From positions 1 through 64,000 of the forward strand of contig CAYTGN010000019.1 of assembly GCA_964437415.1 (NCBI GenBank): a DNA stretch of 64,000 bases. The letters run 5' to 3'. The notes beneath the pieces are model-generated. The model was not told the DNA's origin. It did not search any database and saw only the letters and a program-made list of their open reading frames with translations. The stretch comes from CADEDV01 sp964437415. Its GTDB lineage: Bacteria; Bacteroidota; Bacteroidia; Chitinophagales; Chitinophagaceae. The position numbers and the translations under genes were made by a program. This document shows positions 8,908 to 17,029 of this stretch, piece by piece (within the stretch, counting starts at the first letter, position 1; each line of letters starts with the position of its first letter).

Positions 8908-9477
8908 TTATGCCCTTTGCTTTGCGGTGGACTTTCTCTTGCTTTTCTTCAATGCAGAATCAATCGCTGCGCTGAGATTAGCAAAAGTAGGCTTGCCGGT
9001 AAACAACTCATCATTGATGAAAAAGGCAGGCAATGATTTCACCCCGCGATTGATGCCTTCTTTCAAATCATCCTGCACCTGCCATCCATATACACCGTTC
9101 ACCAGTTCGTCCAGGAATTTTTTATTCTTAACTCCCGCCTCTTTGGAATGCAATTTCAGGCTGGTGGTGCCCAGGTTGCGGCGGTTCTGGAATAAAACAT
9201 TGTGCATTTCCCAAAACTTTCCCTCCTGGCCTGCAGCAACAGCTGATTCACTGGCCTTCAGGCTGCGCTGGTGTATCATGGTCAACGGGAAATGGCGGAA
9301 CTGGAAACGAATCTTTCCTTCATATTCTTCCAGCAATTGTTTCACCACTTCATTGGCCCTTGCACATTCTTCATTTTCATACTCGCCAAATTCCATCAAT
9401 GTTACAGGTGCGTCCATTTTACCAACAAACATCTCTTTGGGCTCGATAATGATTACATCGTCTTTTTTAAATGCCAT
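8908..9477 (-). CDS. DsbA-family thioredoxin-fold protein lacking CxxC
   Basis: A 189-residue thioredoxin-fold protein of the DsbA/FrnE type without a signal peptide. The strand entering the usual active site reads APVTLMEFGEYENEECARA. Where relatives have a CxxC pair there is only one Cys, so disulfide exchange in the normal way is not expected. The C-terminal region is intact: the cis-Pro loop GVKSLPAFFINDELFTGKPT. The basic C-terminus KKSKRKSTAKQRA is unusual. It may be a chaperone-like or thiol-peroxide protein, or a homologue of the soluble domain attached to some NhaA antiporters. Confidence 0.75.
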   Translation of the reverse strand: MAFKKDDVIIIEPKEMFVGKMDAPVTLMEFGEYENEECARANEVVKQLLEEYEGKIRFQFRHFPLTMIHQRSLKASESAVAAGQEGKFWEMHNVLFQNRRNLGTTSLKLHSKEAGVKNKKFLDELVNGVYGWQVQDDLKEGINRGVKSLPAFFINDELFTGKPTFANLSAAIDSALKKSKRKSTAKQRA

Positions 9478-10040
9478 AATTGTCTCCTTTTTTAAACTTT
9501 TCCGGGCAATTGGTTCCGGCTCTTCAGCTTAATAACAACCATTGCCTGATTTGGTTGATTATTAGCACTTTTATCGCCTTTTTAGCCGCCGAAGTTAGTC
9601 TTTTTTCCGCCCCCTTTATGCAGGGAAATCTACCATTTTCCTGTCCTCGTAAGTGCCACTTTGATAATCAGTCTTTTATGGGAGAATAAGTTTACTAACA
9701 GTTTGTAAACCTTTTTGCAGACTGCGAAACTGCCTATTTAAAAAGGCATAAAAAATGCTTGGGCATCTTATGTTCACCCTGCCGGAACCCTTGCCAGTCA
9801 AGTCTTTTGAACGAAAACAGGGCATTAAGCATCCTATAATCCCGTAGAAGTTGGTTTGTGTGCAGTAAAGAACGGGTATATTTTTGCTTCATCATTCCAA
9901 ACGATCCGCCTGCCACCTGAAACCAACCTTTACTTTCTGCAGGCGCCTTTCCTTAACGAATTAGCTTTCCCGATTGACTTCCCGGTTGCGACACCAGATG
10001 AATAAACAACAATTTAATTATTCAGCTAAACAAGAAAATC
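9478..10040. other. intergenic region, no gene seen
   Basis: This 563-base stretch separates the divergent genes at 8908 (-) and 10041 (+). Short open frames on both strands have no recognisable motif, no good ribosome-binding site and composition unlike the neighbours. I see no tRNA, hairpin terminator or repeat. Promoters for both flanking genes should lie here. Confidence 0.5.
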
Positions 10041-10448
10041 ATGAAAACCCTTATCAGCAAATCAATCATGGCTTCTTTATTCGTTGCTTTGTTCAGCCTG
10101 GCCATCACCGGCGCTGCCCTTGCCAATGATGAAAAGAAAGCGGTTAAGACAGAACTCTACTTTGTAGGCAAAATAAAAAACCAGCCTGTATTCAAACTGA
10201 ACCTGGATAATGCCGATGAACAGGAGTTTACAATTTTCATCCGTGATGAATCCAACAGTGTGCTCTACAGGCACAGCAGTAAAGAAGCAGTTTTCACCAA
10301 AAAATTTCTGCTTATGACAGATGAAATTGGTGCAAACAACCTGCGTTTTGAAATTGTGATCGGGAAAAGCGATGCAAAGCCGATTGTGTATGAAGTATAC
10401 CGCAGCAGCCGTTATGTAGATGAAATGGTGATCAGCAAATTGAACTAA
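10041..10448 (+). CDS. small exported protein of unknown function
   Basis: A 135-residue protein with a signal peptide (LFVALFSLAITGAALA) cleaved before NDEKK. The rest looks like a single beta-sandwich: VKTELYFVGKIKNQPVFKLN, then EFTIFIRDESNSVLYR and NNLRFEIVIGK. This pattern (a reporter of 'response to stress or redox by extension of beta strands') is frequent in Chitinophagaceae exported proteins, but no function is established. A strong terminator follows at 10471. Confidence 0.7.
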   Translation: MKTLISKSIMASLFVALFSLAITGAALANDEKKAVKTELYFVGKIKNQPVFKLNLDNADEQEFTIFIRDESNSVLYRHSSKEAVFTKKFLLMTDEIGANNLRFEIVIGKSDAKPIVYEVYRSSRYVDEMVISKLN

Positions 10449-10470
10449 GCGGCCCGTTTAAAGATCCATA

Positions 10471-10505
10471 AAAGCCTGCATCAGTCTGATTGATGCAGGC
10501 TTTTT
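10471..10505 (+). terminator. intrinsic terminator
   Basis: A 13-base stem (aaagcctgcatca / tgatgcaggcttt) with a 7-base loop and a T run, 22 bases after the stop codon at 10448. Confidence 0.85.
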
Positions 10506-10566
10506 ATTGCATAGCCAAAACAGTTCACAAAAGAAAAGCCCGCAGCTTTCACTAATTTTAAACATC

Positions 10567-10941
10567 ATGCTGCGATTTCTGGATATACTTTTCACCTTCC
10601 TGCACCTGGCGATCATTGTGTTTAACCTGACAGGCTGGATGTGGAAGAAAACCCGAAAAGCACACCTGGTTGTATTAGGGCTTACAGTTGGCTCCTGGTT
10701 TGTACTCGGCATTTGGTATGGCTGGGGTTATTGCCCGCTGACCGACTGGCAATGGAATGTAAAAACACAAATAGGAGAAAGAGGGTTGCCGGCTTCCTTT
10801 GTCAAATATTTTGCAGACAAGATCAGCGGCAGAAATATCAATTCGTCTTTGGTGGACACTGTAACACTTGGCTGCTTAGTGTTTGCAGTTTGTGCGGCAG
10901 CATATGTCAATTTCATTCGCAAAAAAAATGTCAAAGCCTGA
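10567..10941 (+). CDS. DUF2784 membrane protein
   Basis: From ATG 10567 the protein is 124 residues; the longer reading from 10507 would start inside the T run of the preceding terminator. It has three hydrophobic helices: LDILFTFLHLAIIVFNL, LVVLGLTVGSWFVLGI and LGCLVFAVCAAAYVNF. The DUF2784 signature is GWGYCPLTDWQW followed by LPASFVKYF. This is a small inner-membrane family of unknown function found in many bacteria. Confidence 0.8.
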   Translation: MLRFLDILFTFLHLAIIVFNLTGWMWKKTRKAHLVVLGLTVGSWFVLGIWYGWGYCPLTDWQWNVKTQIGERGLPASFVKYFADKISGRNINSSLVDTVTLGCLVFAVCAAAYVNFIRKKNVKA

Positions 10942-11013
10942 AAATACCCGCTTCCGGGTACCGGCATACCGGCATCCTTTCATAGTTTCATAGAACTTTT
11001 CAAATTCACTACC

Positions 11014-11598
11014 ATGAAGAAAATAGTTTTCCTTCTTTCTTTAGTTTGTTTTCTGATCGCAGCATCTGCACAAAAATTTCCGGGGCTCAATGATGCACAG
11101 AAAAAACAGCTTCTTGCAACAGGCTTCAAAATTCCGTTACCCACCTGGCTGCCTTCAGGTTTCACACTTGATACAATCTTCATTTCAAATATTGACAAAA
11201 AAGATAACGGTGAAGACAGGGTGTTGTTCATTCAATACTCCAAACAACTCAACGACAGCACCTGGCAATCCTTTTATGTGGACGCAGGTTTTGATGGCTT
11301 AGGCAGTCTTTGGTATAAAGGAGAGACTGTTCATTCACCGGTCGGAAAGATCATTATGTATTACCAGCCGGAAGAAGAAACGGAAGAAGGGGAAGAAGCA
11401 GAAAAAGCAGTTGACCTCATCGGTACAGAATGGTTCACTGTAGCTGGTTATGAGTTCCATGTTTTCTGTATTGTTTCCATAGAGTATGAAGATGATGATA
11501 TGCCAGAAGAACATGATGATATTGATCCGAGAAAATTTATCCCTGTTTCAAAAAATGATTTCAAAAAAATTTTACAGTCATTACAAATACTCAAATAA
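11014..11598 (+). CDS. exported acidic protein of unknown function
   Basis: A 194-residue protein with a signal peptide (KKIVFLLSLVCFLIAASAQ). The mature start PGLNDAQKKQLLATGFKIPLP is followed by a beta-rich middle. There are two very acidic stretches, EEETEEGEEAEKA near residue 127 and EYEDDDMPEEHDDIDP near 160. I recognise no family. It begins 72 bases after the DUF2784 gene, without a terminator between them. Confidence 0.6.
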   Translation: MKKIVFLLSLVCFLIAASAQKFPGLNDAQKKQLLATGFKIPLPTWLPSGFTLDTIFISNIDKKDNGEDRVLFIQYSKQLNDSTWQSFYVDAGFDGLGSLWYKGETVHSPVGKIIMYYQPEEETEEGEEAEKAVDLIGTEWFTVAGYEFHVFCIVSIEYEDDDMPEEHDDIDPRKFIPVSKNDFKKILQSLQILK

Positions 11599-11939
11599 AA
11601 ACTCTTCAATCATAATTTCACAATCCGTCTCTTACACATAAAAAGTAATTTTACTACTCTCCTATATTAAAACTGACTTTTTATCAGTTTTAACAAATTT
11701 TCTTAATGATTCTCATGCTGTTAACCTTGTCAGTGGATAACTGAATCCTGAAATGCTATGTACGCAGGGAATATACGGTTAACTTTGCGCAGCTTTTCGA
11801 CAAGGCATTACAGTATTCTGCAAAAATGAAAAACCGAATAATTCGTCCGCAGAATATGACTTTTTTAATTCTGCCTCCTTGTAAACTACCCCTCTAAGAT
11901 CCAATACCCTCCGGACGAGATTTTTTTAGTAAAACTTAA
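11599..11939. other. AT-rich intergenic region with possible promoter
   Basis: This 341-base gap contains no credible gene. TAACTTTG at 11780-11787 matches the Bacteroidota -7 consensus and lies 160 bases before the transglycosylase gene at 11940. No clear upstream TTG partner is present, so the promoter call is weak. Confidence 0.4.
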
Positions 11940-12812
11940 ATGATGTTAAAAACAAAACTGCATAAAGCAGGATTTATCATTACCAGCTTTATGCTTATGG
12001 CAGCAGCTTCCGGTAACAATACCCAGCCTTCAGGCGACAGTTCTGTTGTTTGCACTGACGCCATCATCAGCAAACATGATGTACATGAATTCGATTCAAC
12101 GGGTCTGTGCATTTGTCTGCCACAATTATCGGAAGAAGAACTTGGAGCAGCGCCGAGAATTCAATTGAATGCACAGGCAGCTTCTTTTGCCAGCAAATAC
12201 ATCAAAGACGGTGGTTTGTTCATGGGCAAAATAAAAACCAAAAGCAGCCATTATTTCGACATGATTGATTCCGTATTTACGAAATACGATATCCCTGTTG
12301 AAATGAAATATCTCGCCGTTGTAGAATCAAGGCTTGATAACAGAATCATCTCCACAGCCGGGGCCACTGGTCTCTGGCAATTCATGGCCTCACCTGCAAG
12401 AACATTTGGTTTGAAGGTGAACGGCAAAGTGGATGAACGCAAAAACAATTATAAAAGCACTGTTGCTGCTGCCAAATGCATCCGCTACCTGCATGATATG
12501 TTTGGCGACTGGTTGCTTACACTTGCTGCCTATAACAGCGGCCCTGCCAGGGTGAAATCAGCTATGAAAAAATCAGGCAGCCGTGATTTTTGGGTGTTGC
12601 AAAAATACCTGCCGCTTGAAACAAGAAGGCATGTGTTGAAATTCATCAGCACTCATTATTTCTTTGAAGGACATGGCAGCATGGTTACAATGACAAAAGC
12701 CGAAACCGAGGCGCATATTAATGCTGTAGAAGCTTTTGTGCAGCTTCAGAAACCAGTTAATACTGAAGAAAGTATTCAAACTGAAGTTACCGATGCAGTA
12801 AGTAACCTGTAA
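11940..12812 (+). CDS. lytic transglycosylase (MltD/SLT-like)
   Basis: A 290-residue exported lytic transglycosylase, which cleaves peptidoglycan with formation of 1,6-anhydromuramic ends. The SLT core spans about residues 100-230. VPVEMKYLAVVESRLDNRII holds the catalytic Glu. STAGATGLWQFM, VDERKNNYKSTVAAAKCIRYL, FGDWLLTLAAYNSGPARV and a late YLPLETRRHV follow, as in MltD. No LysM repeats are present, unlike longer MltD proteins. The signal sequence is at residues 8-25. Confidence 0.88.
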   Translation: MMLKTKLHKAGFIITSFMLMAAASGNNTQPSGDSSVVCTDAIISKHDVHEFDSTGLCICLPQLSEEELGAAPRIQLNAQAASFASKYIKDGGLFMGKIKTKSSHYFDMIDSVFTKYDIPVEMKYLAVVESRLDNRIISTAGATGLWQFMASPARTFGLKVNGKVDERKNNYKSTVAAAKCIRYLHDMFGDWLLTLAAYNSGPARVKSAMKKSGSRDFWVLQKYLPLETRRHVLKFISTHYFFEGHGSMVTMTKAETEAHINAVEAFVQLQKPVNTEESIQTEVTDAVSNL

Positions 12813-12828
12813 AATAGCTTTCCGTACG

Positions 12829-12862
12829 AAAAAACCGGTTCTGATCAGAACCGGTTTTTTTA
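12829..12862. terminator. bidirectional intrinsic terminator
   Basis: A near-perfect palindrome aaaaaccggttctgatcaga plus its mirror, flanked by A and T runs. It separates the transglycosylase gene (+) from the Crp/Fnr gene (-), whose stop codon overlaps its right edge. Confidence 0.85.
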
Positions 12863-13513
12863 AACTTTTTTTTCTCCCTGTTTTTCAGAAGATGAAATCT
12901 TTTTTCTCACCCGGCTGAGTGTTTCGAGTGTCATGCCGAGATAAGAAGCAATAAGCTTAAGCGGAATGCGGTTGGCAAGATGGCTGCTTTTGTTAAGGAA
13001 ATGGCGATACTTGTTCTCAGCATTTGTAAGCCGGGCAATATAAGCTCTCCCTTCTGCATCACGATAGTATTGTTGCAGCAGTTTGCGGGTCACCACGTTA
13101 AACTCAGGACATTGCTTGTACAGCTTATTCAGATCGGTATAGGTCAGCGCCAGCAATTCACAGTCTTCTACTGCCTCCATATTTTCTGTTGCCGGTTGGT
13201 CAAGGTCAAGACTGTAAATGGAAGTGACCAATTCATTCTCCACCGTTATCCAGGTGGTGATGTCTTTCTGATCTTCCCTGATATATCCCCTCACCGCCCC
13301 TTTCCTGATAAAATAAACATGATTGCACATGCTGCCGGCTTTCAACAGCAATTGGCCACGGCGAAAAGTGCATGGCACAACATGCGTCCTGAAAAAATTC
13401 TCCATGTCAGGGGTCAGCGGGTGAAGATAGTTCAGCGCAGCAATGAGCGGCTCTGCAAGATTCTGGGCTTTTTTATCAACAGGAAATGATGGTGCGTAAA
13501 TTGTTGAATTCAT
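12860..13513 (-). CDS. Crp/Fnr-family transcription regulator
   Basis: A 217-residue regulator. Residues about 35-150 form the cyclic-nucleotide-binding-like beta roll (FRRGQLLLKAGSMCNHVYFI, then KGAVRGYIRED). A long helix and a C-terminal helix-turn-helix follow (PLKLIASYLGMTLETLSRVRKK). There are no clustered Cys residues for an FeS cluster, so it is nearer to the Bacteroidota Crp-like group than to true Fnr. The final residues SSSEKQGEKKV are basic. Ligand and targets are unknown. Confidence 0.85.
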   Translation of the reverse strand: MNSTIYAPSFPVDKKAQNLAEPLIAALNYLHPLTPDMENFFRTHVVPCTFRRGQLLLKAGSMCNHVYFIRKGAVRGYIREDQKDITTWITVENELVTSIYSLDLDQPATENMEAVEDCELLALTYTDLNKLYKQCPEFNVVTRKLLQQYYRDAEGRAYIARLTNAENKYRHFLNKSSHLANRIPLKLIASYLGMTLETLSRVRKKISSSEKQGEKKV

Positions 13514-13641
13514 GGCAATCGGATTGCTGCAAGCAAAAGTATTGAATTAATAATGCCGGGTAAGCCTTCACAGGTTACCCGGAATGAGTTGAAATGATCA
13601 TAATAAAATGACCATCTATTATATACTGAAAGGAGAAGAAT

Positions 13642-13896
13642 TTACCCGTTCACCAGGTTGTCCTCTGCCTTAACCTTTTCAAGTCCTAATGCGGTGATGC
13701 GGATCACCAGCGTATCTTGTTGTTCAGTAACGATCAGCTTTTCATTTTCAAGAAGTTCCAGATGCGTCTGTATCACAGACCAGTCCTGTAACTGGCGAAG
13801 GATGAGTTCCCTCGGTCTGCACTGGTACCGTTCGGGCTGCGGATCATTTTTTACAATTTCGAATATGGTTTTGAGGAGCTGGTAATGGTCTTGCAT
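13642..13896 (-). CDS. small winged-helix-like protein
   Basis: An 84-residue acidic/basic protein. Its pattern is helix (YQLLKTIFEIVKND), helix (PRELILRQLQDWSVI), helix (QTHLELLENEKLIV) and a beta wing (QDTLVIRITALGLEKV). This resembles a winged helix such as a small transcription regulator. I assign no name. It stands alone on the minus strand. Confidence 0.55.
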   Translation of the reverse strand: MQDHYQLLKTIFEIVKNDPQPERYQCRPRELILRQLQDWSVIQTHLELLENEKLIVTEQQDTLVIRITALGLEKVKAEDNLVNG

Positions 13897-14067
13897 GTTT
13901 TAAAATTATCGGAAAAATACGTTCCACACCGACCAATTTATTCACAATTATTCCCATGTTGTTCAGAAACGTATGTTAGTGGCCTGCTGCAACAGGTTTT
14001 GCCGCGAAATATCCTGCCGGTTAAGCTCAACTAAGCAGGGCATTCAGTTTCTTCCTTTTTTATAAGG

Positions 14068-14098
14068 CATAAAAAAACGTTCCTGCAAAGAACGTTCT
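14068..14098 (-). terminator. intrinsic terminator (minus strand)
   Basis: On the minus strand aacgttc, a 7-base loop and gaacgtt are followed by seven T. It lies 50 bases after the stop of the gene at 14148. Confidence 0.75.
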
Positions 14099-14147
14099 GG
14101 TGATTACCGGATTATAAGTGACAGTTTTTACTCCATCACTATTTCCT

Positions 14148-14609
14148 TCAGGCGGCTAAAATGCAATTTTCATCAAGGCAGTGATGTTCCACCGGGATAT
14201 TGGGAAAACAAAATGCGATAGTAGTAAGATTATTCCGCAGGCTGCTGACACCGACAAAACCGCCCATCTTTTCAGCCAGAGCCTGTAGCTTTTTGTCAAT
14301 GACGATGTGCCCGCTGCTATTATAGTCTTTCAGGTGAACAAGAATAACATCGGTATAAACCTTTGCTGTCAGCCGGATATTGCTGTCTTTCACCTGGCTG
14401 TTGATGGCGAAAATCAATCCGCCAAGTACGGTTGCCAGCAACTCACGGTTTGCATCCACGCAAATATCATCTGCAATGTCATTAATGATATGATTACCGC
14501 GGTTGTCAGCGGCCGGTTTCATGCTGCTCACCAGGCAATCGGTAATAGGGTTCAGTTCCCAGGCATTGGCTGCCTTAACGATCAGGGATGGGCTTAATAC
14601 TGCTGTCAT
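14148..14609 (-). CDS. solitary degenerate histidine-kinase-like ATPase domain
   Basis: A 153-residue protein that looks like an isolated HATPase domain without a kinase core. VDANRELLATVLGGLIFAIN sits where the N box (ELxxxLxNLLxNA) is expected, but the key Asn pair is replaced. LQALAEKMGGFVGVSSLRNN resembles the end of a GHKL domain (glycine-rich lid, then strand). It therefore probably does not bind ATP normally. Similar short proteins are common in Chitinophagaceae, function unknown. The assignment rests on pattern only. Confidence 0.5.
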   Translation of the reverse strand: MTAVLSPSLIVKAANAWELNPITDCLVSSMKPAADNRGNHIINDIADDICVDANRELLATVLGGLIFAINSQVKDSNIRLTAKVYTDVILVHLKDYNSSGHIVIDKKLQALAEKMGGFVGVSSLRNNLTTIAFCFPNIPVEHHCLDENCILAA

Positions 14610-15044
14610 AAAACATACGGTTAAAATGTGAATGATGTTTTTCAGCAGGGTACGGACTAAACATTTTTCAAAGGATCAGGTTCAAACGGATGATTGGACA
14701 AAGTCTGATTTTTCAAGGCTACAGGTTTTCAAAGGGATATTGAAATTTTCATGGGTAGTTCACAGGATATGGATTTGTCCCTCACAAAAACTGTATTGCA
14801 AAGAAAGCATGTAAAGGATGTCTGAAAAATAGCCGCTTCTATGATTGCTGAGTCAAGACAATCCGTGTCGCTGTGTAGAAACATAATTACGGAGATTTAC
14901 GATGGCTGTTCAGCCCTCATTTTGAAGCCGGTATGAGCATTATTTTTTTGAATGTGACAATCTGCCCGGAAACGTACACCTGTTTACACTACTTCTGCTA
15001 AAGGAAAATCATTATTTTCAACATGAAATAATTGATGGAAAACA
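14610..15044. other. intergenic region, no gene seen
   Basis: These 435 bases lie between divergent genes. One open frame of 60 codons (14632-14814) has no homology that I can see. No repeat, tRNA or terminator is evident. Promoters of both neighbours should be here. Confidence 0.45.
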
Positions 15045-16373
15045 ATGAAAACCTTTTTCTCAATTGTACTGCTCCTGTTGTTTAACCCCGCAACAGCTCA
15101 AACCTTCTACACTCCTGCCGCCGAAAATGTCGCTGCAAGGGCAGTTTTCCAGGATAACAAATATGGTATGTTCATTCACTGGGGGCTCAGCAGTGTGATG
15201 GGCCATGGAGAATGGGTGATGCAAAACCGTAAGATCAAAAAAGAAGATTACCAGCGATACCTGCGGGTTTTCAACCCGGTAGATTTTGATGCAGAAGAAT
15301 GGGTGCTTGCTGCAAAAAATGCAGGCATGAAGTATATTGTCTTCATCACCCGCCACCACGATGGTTTTTCCAACTGGGACACCAAATACAGCGACTGGAA
15401 AATAACCAACACCCCTTATGGCAAAGATGCGCTGAAACAATTAGCAAAAGCCTGCCAGCAAAACGACATGAAACTGGGGCTTTATTATTCCACTCTTGAC
15501 TGGTACCGCAATGATTATCCCTATGAAACCGGACGTACCGGTCAATACAGCGGCAGAACTGAAAAAAGCAATTATGCAGAATACCTGCAATTCATGAAAA
15601 ACCAACTGACGGAGCTGCTCACCTACTATGGGCCCGTGATGAGCATTTGGTTTGATGGGCACTGGGACCAGACCAACCCGGAAGGACACTATGACCGCAG
15701 TTCTCGCATTGACTGGAAATATAATGAGATATATAGTCTTATTCACCAACTGCAGCCCGCCTGCCTCATAGGCAACAATCATCATCTTGATCCTATTCCC
15801 GGTGAAGATTTCCAAATGTTTGAACGGGACCTGCCGGGAGAAAATAAATCAGGACTGAGTTTTCAGCAACCCTCTGATGCTATGCCACTGGAAACCTGCG
15901 AAACCATGAATGATTCATGGGGCTATAATGTAACAGACCGCAATTATAAAACCGTGAAGCAGGTGATACAGTTGCTGGTGAATGCAGCAGGCCGCAATGC
16001 CAACCTGTTGCTGAATGTCGGCCCTATGCCCAATGGTGAGATACAAAAAGAATTTACCGACACACTGCTCGCAGCCGGTAAATGGCTGCAACAATACGGC
16101 GCTGCCATTTACAACACCCGTGGAAAGATCATGCCGCCGCAACCCTGGGGTGTGGCCACCCGAAATGGGAAACAAGTTTACCTGCACCTGTTGCAGTTGC
16201 CGCAAAACGATTTTATTCTGTTGCCCGGCTTTAAAGAAGATATTTCTTCAGTTGAAATAATGGGCAGCCATAAAAAACTAAAATGGAGCAAAGTGCCGGA
16301 AGGTGTTTTTGTATATCATGAATTTCCGGCTACGGGCAGCATAGATCATATCATACAAGTGAATATGAGATGA
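15045..16373 (+). CDS. alpha-L-fucosidase, GH29
   Basis: A 442-residue secreted GH29 enzyme, which releases alpha-L-fucose from glycans by a retaining mechanism. A signal peptide (FSIVLLLLFNPATAQ) is followed by the TIM barrel: KYGMFIHWGLSSVMGHGEW, then ITRHHDGFSNWDT, KLGLYYSTLDWY, and MSIWFDGHWDQ with the presumed nucleophile Asp 204. A small C-terminal beta domain ends the protein. In Bacteroidota such enzymes usually sit in polysaccharide loci; here no SusC/D pair is nearby. Confidence 0.92.
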   Translation: MKTFFSIVLLLLFNPATAQTFYTPAAENVAARAVFQDNKYGMFIHWGLSSVMGHGEWVMQNRKIKKEDYQRYLRVFNPVDFDAEEWVLAAKNAGMKYIVFITRHHDGFSNWDTKYSDWKITNTPYGKDALKQLAKACQQNDMKLGLYYSTLDWYRNDYPYETGRTGQYSGRTEKSNYAEYLQFMKNQLTELLTYYGPVMSIWFDGHWDQTNPEGHYDRSSRIDWKYNEIYSLIHQLQPACLIGNNHHLDPIPGEDFQMFERDLPGENKSGLSFQQPSDAMPLETCETMNDSWGYNVTDRNYKTVKQVIQLLVNAAGRNANLLLNVGPMPNGEIQKEFTDTLLAAGKWLQQYGAAIYNTRGKIMPPQPWGVATRNGKQVYLHLLQLPQNDFILLPGFKEDISSVEIMGSHKKLKWSKVPEGVFVYHEFPATGSIDHIIQVNMR

Positions 16374-16518
16374 TTCAGGCCTACAGAAAAAACAGGTACC
16401 ATCTCTGATTCTTCCTGATACCTGAAAAGTGTTATCCGTTCCTCCGGATTGTCCAAAACAGATTAGCCTGCTATACTAAAACAAGGGATAACCCGTTTTT
16501 AAGAAACAACCTGCATAT

Positions 16519-16995
16519 ATGAGACGCCTCCTTTCTTTTTTCATCACCTGGTTTTTTATCAGCACAGCCTCTTCGCAAACTGTTTTTAAACGTAACAGTG
16601 CCTATGCAGAGTTTATGGGCACAGGACTGGTGTTGTCTGCCAACTATGAGCGGCAACTATCTCAAAAACCAGGTTTTGGAGTGCATATCGGTGTTGGTCT
16701 CGGTGGATATAAACCGGCAATCCCTTTGGGTGTGAAATATATTCTAGATCTTGGTAACGAAAAGTCTTTTGCTGAAGCCGGTTTGGGTATTACCCTCGCT
16801 GAAATGGAATTATGGGACAGTGATTACAATCACCCGAGCGATAAAAATCCTTACAAACCGGGCTTTATCCCTTCCATTGGTTATCGTCACCATAGCAAGA
16901 GTGGTTTCATGTGGCGGACGAATTACACTCCTTTGTTTTCCAAATGGAAAAATGCGCCTTGGTTGTTTGGTGTATCCGTAGGATGGAGATTCTGA
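16519..16995 (+). CDS. small outer-membrane beta-barrel-like protein
   Basis: A 158-residue exported protein (signal LSFFITWFFISTASSQ). The mature part is a series of alternating strands ending in Phe (MGTGLVLSANYERQL, GFGVHIGVGLGGYKP, FAEAGLGITLAEMEL, and the last strand WLFGVSVGWRF). This is typical of a small outer-membrane barrel. The function is unknown. It converges with the dipeptidase gene at 17030. Confidence 0.6.
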   Translation: MRRLLSFFITWFFISTASSQTVFKRNSAYAEFMGTGLVLSANYERQLSQKPGFGVHIGVGLGGYKPAIPLGVKYILDLGNEKSFAEAGLGITLAEMELWDSDYNHPSDKNPYKPGFIPSIGYRHHSKSGFMWRTNYTPLFSKWKNAPWLFGVSVGWRF

Positions 16996-17029
16996 GTTTT
17001 TTTGCAAGAGACAGATGCAAAATAGCCAC

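Noticed and set aside
8900..9532. A 210-codon plus-strand frame opposite the DsbA-like gene
   Set aside because: It lacks any recognisable family, has antisense composition and overlaps a gene with clear homology.
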